20,179 nt of DNA from Chara braunii (Eukaryota; Streptophyta; Charophyceae; Charales; Characeae). The position numbers were made by a program, and so were the translations under genes. Shown piece by piece: positions 1-8,284 of this stretch (its first letter is position 1; each line of letters starts with the position of its first letter). The notes below the pieces were generated by a model. It worked only from the letters and a program-made list of their open reading frames with translations, was not told the DNA's origin and ran no database searches. The stretch is from NCBI GenBank assembly GCA_003427395.1, contig BFEA01000019.1, positions 355,309 to 375,487 on the forward strand. The letters are read 5' to 3'.

Positions 1-60
<60 letters not shown>
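1..60. repeat. (AG)n microsatellite
   Basis: Perfect AG dinucleotide array that runs off the left edge of the window, so its true length is unknown. Confidence 0.98.
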
Positions 61-64
<4 letters not shown>

Positions 65-99
65 TCACGGTGGCAGTCTAGAGCGTCAGGAGCATCTGC

Positions 100-335
100 G
101 AGTGGCGGGAGGGGTGTAGAGGGTTGTTGGGGAGGGGTGTTCAAGTTGAGGAACGTTGGGGAAGGGTGTTGAGGGGTGTAGGGGAGGGGTGCTGAGGGGT
201 GCAGGGCAGGGTGTTAAGGGATGGAGGGGGGGTGGCGGTATGTTGAGGGATTTTGGGCAGGGGTGCAGGGGATGGGTGTGTTGATCGCTGTAGGGGAGGG
301 ATGTTCATGGGTGTAGAGGCGTAGAGGGGTGTTTT
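100..335. repeat. G-rich degenerate minisatellite
   Basis: Irregular tandem units built on GGGGAGGGGTGTTGAGGGGTGTA, with G-runs of 3-6 on the plus strand, ending in a T9 run near 332-340. The many G-runs could form G-quadruplexes. Open frames across it (a Pro/Thr/Ser-rich translation on the minus strand) come from the repeat and are not taken as a gene. Confidence 0.8.
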
Positions 336-599
336 TTTTTTGGGTTGTTTTCGGAGTGGGGGGGCCTTAGTCCTCATCATCCGCAACCCCCCACCCCTCG
401 CGCGTTTGTCAAAAGCGGGTGAGACGGAGTCACGGAGGGGAAAAGAGGTAGAACGGGGTTAGAGCGTGGGTAGGGGGGGTTAGAGCGGCGCTCTAACAGC
501 GCCCTACTACCCCGCTCTGCCCGTCTTTCCCCACTTCCTAAGTTCCTAGCTCCATGCTAAACTTTCTGGTACATATTTGTGATCCAGTAAAATTGACGA
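336..599. other. Intergenic stretch with a short palindrome
   Basis: No gene seen. It contains the palindrome TTAGAGC-GGC-GCTCTAA at 480-496 (7-bp arms, 3-nt centre). Similarity to the upstream region of the minus-strand serpin locus begins around 595-600, so this is about where the serpin duplication unit starts. Confidence 0.5.
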
Positions 600-2354
600 T
601 TATATTTTTTGTTTACATTCTTTGCTGCTTTGGGTAATGTTTCCTCCATGTCGCTGCCGGACACTGCGTATGTTTTTCTTTTTCTGCAGCACTGTGTGTG
701 AGCTTTGAAGCTCTCGTTTGCGATCATCTTGATCATAGTTGCCGATCTCCGAGCTTCTGCTGCGAATGCATCGAGTTTGCTGCCACCTGATCCAATTTTG
801 CAAATTGGAAAAGCCAAGACTACACACAAGAATGGACAACACGATCGACGGGGAGTTGAAGTCGTTTCATCGGTTCGTCAAGCTGAGCTGAGAGAGGATC
901 GCCGACTGGAGTTGGCTGAAGTACATGACAAACTGTCCGGTGATGACAACGGTGAAGGGAGGATGGTAGACTCCGGCCATGCCGCATCCCATCTGCTCAG
1001 AGAGGGTACGGAGCGCAGAGTTCTAAGGACTCATACAAGTTATCTCAGACGCACACGCCCTCTCCGAACTCTGGCTTGGATAAGTTGGATTGACCCACCA
1101 AACTCAAACTCATCTGCTCAGGGGATGAACAAGCTTGCTGTCGGTGTTATGCAGGCAATCAACAGTAAGACGAATTTCAGTGCGAATGGCAGTGCAAATG
1201 GAAGTACAAATGTGGTGTTTTCTCCCCTTAGTGTGTTTACAGTGCTAGCTATGTTGAGTGGGGGTGCGGAGGGCAACACTCTGTCTCAGCTTTTGACAGC
1301 ACTGAATGCATCCGATGTTTATCAGCTGAGTGATGGCGTGGGACGCATGCTGTTGCGGGCTGCCGATGATAGCACTGCAAGCCAAGGTGAAGGGGGCCAG
1401 AGAACAATGCTGTGTGAGTTAGCGAACAATCTGTGGGTTCAGAATAGGTTCCCTCTCACGGACCGCTTCGTCAACCTTACAAATTCAACGTACCATGCGG
1501 TTCCGCAGGTCGTCGACTTTTCTGTCGATGCAGACGCCATTCGTCAGACAATCAATGCTTGGGTTTCAAAAGTCACACATGGTAAGATTTTAGACCTTCT
1601 CCCTGTTGGTTCCTTGGGTAGCGTGACACGAGTGGTACTTGCAAATGCTCTCTATTTTAAAGCTGTGTGGGCTGACAAGTTCAACCAATCATTGATGGAG
1701 CCCGGCCCGTTCATGCTATCCAGTCAAACTTCGGTTGATGTCCCAATGATGAAGATGAAGGATCTGCAAGGGTCTGTGCACAGCATGTGAAACAAAGAGG
1801 GATCGGCAGGGAACTTCTCTGTGCTGCGGCTACCATATAGAGTGGGGATGGAGAATGAAGGGGTGGGTACGTCGGGGTGGGCGATGTATATATTCCTCCC
1901 AGAGAGAGTCGATGGCCTCGCTGACCTCGTTGCGGAGCTCACTCCTGAGCAGTTGAGCACGTGTCTTTCAATTAGCTCGAGCATAGACAGTGAGGTTTGG
2001 ATCTCCGAGCTTAGGATGCCCCGATTCCGTCTGACGTCAGACACGCTGCTTCTAAGTGATGCCCTTAAGTCAATGGGGATTGTGGATGCATTTGACCCAT
2101 TGTCTGCAAACTTTACAGCCATGGCGAACGCCGCTGAATCACCCTACGTGTTAGAAGTATACCACAAAGCTTACGTGGAAGTCAACGAGGAAGGCTCAGA
2201 GGCAGCGGCTGCAACGGCTGTTGGGCTCTTAGGCGCCGGACCTCCTCCCCATACCTTTGTCTCGTTCATCGCCGATCATCCATTTTTGTTCATCATTCAA
2301 GACCCTTTAGGAAACATCATCATTTTGGGACAGGTCCAGAACCCAACCCTGTAG
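600..2354 (+). pseudogene. Serpin pseudogene, inverted sister of the gene at 17496-19160
   Basis: Serpin-family protease inhibitor copy, readable in one frame from 705 to the TAG at 2352-2354 apart from an in-frame TGA at 1788-1790, where the sister has TGC (Cys). The start is also broken. The ATG at 670 aligns with the sister's ATG, but a 5-base net insertion puts it out of frame and it meets TGA at 706. In the serpin frame a Trp codon has become TGA (699-701). Conserved serpin features persist: the NVVFSPLSV helix region, the hinge EEGSEAAAAT (from 2187), and HPFLFIIQDPLG near the C-terminus. By counting 17 residues through the hinge, P1 is Ala (codon 2235-2237). The loop is one residue shorter than the sister's and otherwise different. 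There is no intron. Decay looks recent, because about 550 codons remain alignable. A C/T-rich tract ending CTGCAG just upstream could be a splice acceptor, so a different first exon cannot be excluded, but the 1788 stop would remain. Confidence 0.85.
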
Positions 2355-2384
2355 AACCAATTGCTCTAATATCCGTTTGTGAGA

Positions 2385-2700
2385 AATGCGCTGATCTGGA
2401 TTGTGGGTGTGTTTGATGCGGAAATTGATGGAACTTTGATCCAATCGCTGCGAACTTTACAGCCAAGTCGACTGCCGCCACCGTGACCACCACCAGCAAA
2501 TCGGTGTACGTGTAGCAGTTGCAGCACGAAGCTTAGTATGTGGAAGTCAACTCAAGTTACTCAACGTGGAGGAGCCAGCCACGGCAACGGTCGTCCCTGG
2601 TACTATGCTTGATCGGAACAGTTCGCTCTCTTTCATTGCCGCGAATTTGCCGGTTATCTATTCCGGGACCAGATTTACGAGGACTCACTGACAGGAAGCG
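2385..2700 (+). pseudogene. Decayed serpin C-terminal fragment
   Basis: Starting about 35 bases after the first serpin stop, this stretch repeats serpin 3' coding sequence in broken form. TTTGATCC near 2437 followed by GCGAACTTTACAGCC resembles the FDPLSANFTA region. CACGAAGCTTAG then TATGTGGAAGTCAAC (2525-2550) resembles HKAYVEVN with a stop. TCATTGCCGCGAATTTGCCGG (from 2633) resembles the SFIADHPF region. An equivalent fragment lies downstream of the minus-strand serpin (17100-17492), with a stop at the same codon, so it predates the duplication of the locus. Confidence 0.65.
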
Positions 2701-2990
2701 TGACCATCAAGAGGAAAGCAAATGACTAGTAGATATTTGCAGTCATATTCTCTGCTGTGTGAAGGAGCTAGTGTTCATGCCATTCAGAGATCCTATGCTG
2801 ACCCAAGGTCATTCCAAGAATCTATCGGTCAGATTCGCTCTTAGAAACTGCATGTTCATGCCTGGATAATAGCCTCGAATGCATAATGTGGAGATGGTGG
2901 ACCTGCATAATATGAAAACCTTTACCGAAGTAAGCTTGAGATGGATGGTAACACATGACAAAAGACAAGAGAAGGGTAGAGATAGGGTGG
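2701..2990. other. Intergenic, nothing recognised
   Basis: No coding region, repeat or RNA gene could be supported in this AT-leaning stretch. Confidence 0.4.
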
Positions 2991-3155
2991 TAAACCTAGA
3001 CTCTAAACCCATAAACCCTGATTCTAAACCCATAAACCCGGACTCTAAACCCATAAACCCTGACTCTAAACCCATAAACCGGACTCTAAACCCATAAACC
3101 CTGACTTTAAACCCATAAAACCTGACCAGGCTGACCCTAAGCCCATAAAACTGAT
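2991..3155. repeat. 21-bp telomere-like minisatellite
   Basis: About six head-to-tail units of roughly GACTCTAAACCCATAAACCCT, becoming irregular after 3105. Each unit contains the TAAACCC core of the plant-type telomere repeat twice, spaced by extra bases. A stray unit recurs at 3181-3210. Because 21 is divisible by three, frames across it read as heptapeptide repeats, which are not taken as a gene. Confidence 0.85.
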
Positions 3156-3265
3156 TCTATTCGTGTTTCAGTGTTTAAGTGTAAACCTAGACTCTAAACC
3201 TATAAACCTCTGCCAGGCAGGAAAGCTAATGACCATAGCCCCTACACACTGTATTCTAATGCTGT

Positions 3266-3445
3266 TTCCAAGGGCCGCTGGACCCGGTTTCCCCAGCAGG
3301 TGTCGCTGCTCCCCTCCAATAGATGGAGCAGCCCAATAGCCAAGGCCTCAATCCCGGTGGTTCTCTTACCACCGCCAGCATGGTGGACTTGTGAAAGGGC
3401 TTTCCGGTTTCCTTTTTTTTTTAAGAAAAAAAAAGAAAGAAACAG
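3266..3445 (+). mobile_element. Retroelement 3' end with A-rich tail
   Basis: The segment from GGGCCGCTGGACCC through the CCAATAGATGGAG motif matches the 3' untranslated end of the LINE at 15446-15575, including a shared GTGGT...CACCGC...GGTGG stretch. It runs into a T10/A9 low-complexity tail at 3412-3440. It is either a severely 5'-truncated LINE copy or a SINE that borrowed the LINE tail. An inverted copy of the first 55 bases lies at 13691-13746. Confidence 0.6.
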
Positions 3446-3765
3446 GAATGGACTTAGTGACACAGAAGATAAGCAGTGGCTTGTTTCAGGAGTACTGGTT
3501 AGGGGACGGCAGCACGTGGCCACACAGATGAGGCCCGAATTTGAAGTGAGCTGATGCTCAAGAAGAAATATAAAGTTTGAGCCCAGCTGTCATCATGGCT
3601 GATCTTTTTTTTTCCCTTTAAAGTTTTATTTTTTCATTTTATTCTCCCCTTCTCCCTTCTATTTTTTTTCTTTTTTTTTGGCCTTGAGACATCATCATTT
3701 GAACGAACCGGCAGCGCCCCCCAGGTAATTCAGAACTGCAGTAGTTTTTAGGGGCTCGTTAGATA
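3446..3765. other. Pyrimidine-rich intergenic stretch
   Basis: Dominated by T-runs at 3600-3690 on the plus strand, immediately before the switch to GC-rich sequence. No gene seen. Confidence 0.5.
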
Positions 3766-3928
3766 CTCCTCGGGTGCGTAAATCTTCCGAGGAATTCATC
3801 GTTCCACTTATCCTCGGGGAAGAAAGTGGAAAAAAAATGTGAAAACATTTCCTCGGGGATTCCTTGGGGATTCCTCGGGCTACAGCCATTTCGATGCGTT
3901 CGCCAAGGAACCTCCCGAGGTCCCTCGG
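3766..3928. promoter_or_regulatory. Cluster of CCTCGG / CCGAGG motifs
   Basis: Seven CCTCGG or CCGAGG cores plus one CCTTGG variant (near 3768, 3787, 3812, 3851, 3862, 3873, 3915, 3923) fall within about 160 bases, upstream of the decayed Myb/SANT-like gene. The clustering of one palindromic-type hexamer suggests a former protein-binding array or a short-repeat expansion. No function is established. Confidence 0.3.
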
Positions 3929-4349
3929 AGGTCGAGCATCTGGAAGAATCGGGGCGTTGACGGCAGCTCTCTCGACGACAAATTTCGAACTCAGCTGGTC
4001 CATTGCTGTTCCTGGCGGCCTCTCGACGGACATCTTCGGTCATCAACGTTCAGCGTCATGGAATGGTCCGCCAACGGTCACCGTTGCCGACCCGCCGGCC
4101 TCCTAGACGTCTAGAAGGGGCTGTCTTGCGTCGGTGCCCTTGGCCCCGAGCGGGAAGGCGCCCAACGGCTGGCAGATTCGAATATCTCAGCCGGCCCCCG
4201 TTCTCACGATTGCGAAGTGTCTTCCGCGACGGAATACGTTACCCTTCGTTTGTCGTTATCTGCAATCGGCCGTTTGCACCACTGTTCCTCGCCGTTTCCT
4301 GGACGTCCACCATTGTCTTCTAGCTGCTGTCGTCGTCCACGTGCCTTTC
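3929..4349. other. GC-rich leader region of the Myb/SANT-like gene
   Basis: GC-rich with overlapping open frames on both strands, typical of composition rather than coding. It probably holds the promoter or 5' leader of the gene remnant that follows. No specific element can be assigned. Confidence 0.35.
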
Positions 4350-6225
4350 ATGGCCGACGTCTTTCGGAGGCTGCTGCTGCTGGTGCTGGTCGTCCTCTTG
4401 CTCGTCGTTTTAGTTGTCTTCCACGTGTGCATCCTTGGTGGCGTTCCACGACGTGCACGCAGAAGACAGTCTTCGAAGAAGGACGTCAGGATGGAGGGGC
4501 GGAAGGCGATCTGCAGGTCTGCAGGGGACCTGGGTGGTGACCAGCGGGCTGGGCAAAGCCCGTCGAGTCGTTTAAGGCCGTCGGAGCAATCTAGGTACGC
4601 GCACCTACCACTGCACTTGCAACCTCTGTCGGATACGTCCGACGAGGAGGCGGATGAGAGACGGTCACGGATCGTGCCCTTGGGAAGCGGTTCCACCCAG
4701 GAGTGGGCGGCTACAGAGCTGTGTGGAAGCCGCAACGGCGCGTATCGGCAGCCGTACACCGAACTCCAGGGGCTCAACGGTGACGAAGGCGATGGCGGCA
4801 TGAATCTGTCGTTCGGGCTGTGTAGCGGGAGGTCATTGGCCACCTCGTGAACGGTCGTCGTTAACCCCCACCCCGACGACGACGGCGGGCAAGCGACGAC
4901 GGTTGTGCGGTCATCGAAGTCTCCAACGCCGGTTCAGGAGACGTCGGGGAGCAACAGAGATCCTCAGAGGCAGCAATCCCGGTCGTCGTGTGTGTCGAGG
5001 GGTGCCTCCGCCTGTCCCCGGTGGATGCAGTCTCCGTCTCCCCTGTCCGCCGGTTCGAGTGCAGCCCGTCATCGTGGCGAATGCGGGGAGACGGATTCTG
5101 GCTTCCTCGATATTGGTGACAACCGGAACGGGAGGGAGGTGTGGGCAGAACCGACGGGGGCTCCGGTCGGGGCGCGAAGAATCCATAACTCGGGGGGTGC
5201 AGTGACTGCGTGTGGGGGAGCACGAAAACGAAAAGGAAGCACCAGTTTTGGATGCGGACGATCACGACGACGACAACGACAGAGAAGGTGGGGAGGAGGA
5301 CGAAGGCTAAGTGTCGCCGTTCAGGCAAGACAGCATGGGAGGCAGGGGCGGGAAGACGAAGGGGCGAAGGCATCTGCCCGCAATGGTCGTTGGGGGAAAA
5401 AGCGGCGGGGAAGGGGAGCGATGCCGAAGGTGACGGTGATGCGGAAGGAGGTCGTCACTTCTGGTCCGTCGACGACATTATAACCCTCGTAAGGGCTAAA
5501 CGTGACCAGGATGCGCATCTACAGGGGATGGGTCACGCCTAAGCTCAAATGAAGCCGCGAGAATGGAAGTGGTTAGATGTGAGGTTGAAGAAGGTGGGCG
5601 TCGGCAGAGACGCAGATAACTGCGGGAAGAAGTGGGATAATTTGATGCAGCAGTTCAAGAAGGTGCATCACTTCCAAGGCTGGTCCAGGAAATAGGACTT
5701 CTTCCAATTCTCTGGGAAGGAGAGGACTTCCAAGGGCTTCGATTTCCACATGGATCGTGCGGTTTATGACGAGATAGTTGGGTCGACCGTCAAGAACCAC
5801 ACCATAAACCCCAAGAACGTCGCCGACATGGGTGCTTCGAGTGGTGTGCGTCTGCCGTCCGCCTCTTCTGCGGATCCTGAATCTGTGGGCGATCGGACGC
5901 TGGTGCAGGGCACGACGACGACGATGATGGGTCGACGAAAGGTTCTTCTCAAACGACGGATAGACCCGGCGGTTTCGGCAAGAGGAAGAGCACGAAGCAG
6001 TAAACTTTCGAAGCGATGACAAAATGCATGAAGAAGCAGGGGGCGCTAATGGCGTCGACGATGGAGAGCGCCAACAAGCGGCAATGCTCCATCCAAGTCC
6101 GACAGTGCGGGGCATTAGAAGCGGAGGTTGACGTGCAGAAAAAGCTCTACGCAGCGTCAGACGAAGTTAGCAAACTGATGTGCCATGCTGTGTTGGAGAT
6201 AGCGAAGGCCATTCGTGAGCGTTAG
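4350..6225 (+). pseudogene. Myb/SANT-like DNA-binding protein pseudogene
   Basis: Remnant of a protein with a trihelix or Myb/SANT-like DNA-binding domain, of a kind I associate with a high-copy family in Chara (recall). From ATG 4350 there is a short hydrophobic stretch, then a Ser/acidic region with LVPLGSGSTQEW-like sequence (4672-4705) to a TGA at 4848. The domain lies at about 5450-5770: GGRHFWSVDDIITLVRAKRD, then REWKWLDV, CGKKWDNLMQQFKKVHHFQG and RAVYDEI, with the spaced Trp residues expected of the fold. Breaks: frame changes near 4845, between about 5200 and 5450, and near 5905; stops at 5540 (TAA, probably from Tyr), 5693 (TAG, probably from Gln) and 5992 (TAA). The last part (6016-6225) is a helical, Cys- and Glu-containing C-terminus ending EIAKAIRER. 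It cannot make the full protein. If the family is transposon-borne, the host would be a Harbinger-like or lineage-specific element (inference). Confidence 0.7.
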
Positions 6226-6529
6226 AGCTCGTGCTGCCTCTGTTGTGCGCATTGTCGCTTCCATGGATGTGGACGACGAGAAAGTGTGAGCCTTTCCGTC
6301 GTCGTTGTAGTCGTGAGCGGGCCGTCGTGGACATCGTGCTGGCCAGGGAAGTGGGTGGTCATCCGATCGGGTGGATGAGTAATTCTATGGAGATTGACGT
6401 TTTCTTTTTTTGTTTGTTGTAAGCTTTTGCCGTAGGGCGGGACAAATTATTCGGTCATCTCATAATTTAAATTCGCGCCGCTGAAGTGCAGTATGCATTT
6501 TTCTTTTTTTAATGATGACCTGGATTTGC
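6226..6529. other. 3' flank of the Myb/SANT-like remnant
   Basis: Falls in GC content after about 6440 and ends at the CT tract. No gene or RNA recognised. Confidence 0.4.
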
Positions 6530-6667
6530 TTTTCTCCCTCCCTTTCTCTCTATCTACTTGTCTCTCTCCCTTTGTCTCTCTCTTTTCGTCTCTTCCCCCC
6601 TCTCTCTCTCTTTCTCTCTATCTACTTGTCTCTCTCCCTTTGTCTCTCTCTTTTCGTCTCTTCCCCC

Positions 6668-6719
<52 letters not shown>

Positions 6720-6755
6720 TTCTCTCTATCTCTCTCTCTCTCTCTACAACATGTG
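6530..6755. repeat. CT-rich microsatellite with 68-bp tandem duplication
   Basis: Polypyrimidine tract on the plus strand. The block containing TATCTACTTGTCTCTCTCCC (6551 and 6619) is duplicated with a 68-bp period, then passes into nearly pure CTCTCT/TTTCTC. Leu/Ser/Phe-rich frames across it are repeat translations. Confidence 0.9.
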
Positions 6756-7110
6756 TTTTGGTGTCATCTCCCCAAATGAAATAAAAAAAATGCAAACGTT
6801 TAACAAAGGTGTTGTCTTTACTGCCATCCTTGTATGGAATGTTGTTGTTCTTCTCGCAAACGAAAATCGCAGTTGGCGAAATCGTGAATACCCTCACACA
6901 GTCGTCGAAGCAGATGTCCACCTTGTGTTCTTTGGAAATCGTCGTTGCGGGTTGGATGTCTAGTCATTACAATTGGACATTTCGAAATGTGTTGTTTTAA
7001 TTTTTTGCTTATTTCGTGCCATTTTCGGTCCCCGGGTGGGGTGGCGGTTGTCGGAGGTCTTGGTGGGGGGTTCGTTAACCCCTCCCCTTCCTTATGTATG
7101 CTATGGTGTT
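6756..7110. other. Intergenic, no supported gene
   Basis: Frames are open on both strands, but none shows a recognisable motif. A minus-strand frame through here continues into the poly-G tract as polyproline, which argues against it being real. Confidence 0.35.
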
Positions 7111-7113
7111 GGG

Positions 7114-7149
<36 letters not shown>

Positions 7150-7236
7150 GGGGGGGGGGGGGGGGGGTTTGTGGGGGGGGGGGGGGGGGGGGGGGGGGTG
7201 GGGGGGGGGGGGGGGGGGGGGGGGGGGAGGGGTTGG
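7111..7236. repeat. Long poly-G tract
   Basis: About 125 bases, almost all G on the plus strand, interrupted by only a few T or A bases. Its length is probably unreliable because homopolymers of this size sequence poorly. Strong G-quadruplex potential. Confidence 0.95.
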
Positions 7237-7820
7237 GGGTTGCGGGTGGTTTGGGGACAGTGGGATCGGGGAAGTGCGGGCGTTCATGTCCATTCGCGTG
7301 CCGTGGCTTCGCGGTTGCCGTCCTGTCGCGGTGGCGCGCGAGGTCCTTCCCTCTCTTGAATTCAGCAAGGGTGGCGACAAGAAGGGTGGTGAGGTGACGG
7401 ATGCACACCCACCTACCCCGCGACCCTTCCCCTTTCGTTTGGCAGTGAGCGATGACCCCTACGACACCATAGTATCGACGGAAGGGCGATGGAATTGTCG
7501 TTGAACGGCGGGATAGTAGTCCTTCCTCGCCGTCCAACCCGCGTCACACGTATTTATAGAGATGCGGGCATCCTTGCCAAATGCACGATTGGACTTTAGA
7601 CGCCCGATTTACACTCGCCGTCTCGCCGTCTTGCCTTCATCTGCTCCTGCCTCCTCTCCGCGCTTGCTCTTCTCCGCGAAACAAAGGTAGTCGCCGCAGT
7701 GGGTTCCCCATCTTCGACGATCCCCGCCTTGCGGTGGGTTCTCCGCCTTCTGCGTGCAGTACTGCTCCCACAAGCCGCTGCCTTCTGCACGCATTCCGCA
7801 CCCCACTACCCGCCGCCAAT
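7237..7820. other. GC-rich upstream region of the gene at 8285
   Basis: No supported gene. CGTATTTATAGAGA at about 7549-7562 is a TATA-like sequence on the plus strand, but it lies more than 700 bases before the ATG at 8285, so a promoter role would need a long leader or an intron. Confidence 0.3.
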
Positions 7821-8190
7821 CGTCGCCATCATCGTCGTCGTCTCCGTCTTCGCCGTTGTCGCCGTCGCCGTTGCCGTCGCCGTCTTCATCGTCTTCGCCG
7901 TTGTTGCCATCACCTTGGCCATCGTCGCCGTCTTTGCCATCTTTGATTTTTCGTGCATCGCCATCGTCGCCGTCTTCGTCGTCGTCGCCATCGTCGTTGT
8001 TTTCGCCGTCGTTGCCTTCGTCGTCGTTGCCATCATCGCTATCGTCGTCGTTGTCGCCATCGTCGTCGTCTTCGTCGTTGTCGCCATCGTCACTGTTGTC
8101 GCCATCGTCGCCGTCGTCGTCGTCGTTGTCGTCGCTATTATCGCCATTGTCGACATCGTCACCATCATCGCCATCGCCGCCATCGCAGTG
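7821..8190. repeat. Imperfect GTC/GCC/ATC trinucleotide repeat
   Basis: About 370 bases of triplets of the form CGTCGTCGCCATCGTC. The minus strand translates as Asp/Gly-rich, the plus strand as Val/Ala/Ile-rich or Ser/Pro-rich. Several frames stay open only because of the triplet periodicity. Confidence 0.9.
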
Positions 8191-8284
8191 GAGACTATCT
8201 TTCCGAACACAGGGCACGTTCTACCATCTCCGCGGAGAGTTCAACTTTGCGGCTGATCAATCTTGAAGTGTGTAAATTGGCGCC

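Noticed and set aside
1788-1790. Selenocysteine codon in the plus-strand serpin
   Set aside because: The same copy has a frame-breaking insertion at its start codon and another Trp-to-TGA change at 699, so decay is the simpler explanation; kept only as a low-interest check.
2809-3097. Open frames with seven-residue repeats over the telomere-like array
   Set aside because: The 21-bp repeat produces heptapeptides in several frames on both strands; no independent evidence of coding.
2991-3155. True telomere repeat
   Set aside because: The unit is a 21-bp compound repeat and not a continuous heptamer array.
4256-5373. Long minus-strand frames opposite the Myb/SANT-like remnant
   Set aside because: GC-rich shadow frames; the plus strand carries the recognisable domain.
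6818-7537. 239-residue minus-strand frame with a polyproline centre
   Set aside because: The centre is the translated poly-G tract and the flanks match nothing; the length is due to lack of stops in G/C homopolymer.
7609-8217. Asp/Gly-rich open frame on the minus strand, and Val/Ala- or Ser/Pro-rich frames on the plus strand
   Set aside because: All arise from the GTC-type triplet repeat, which keeps several frames open at once; there is no conserved domain.
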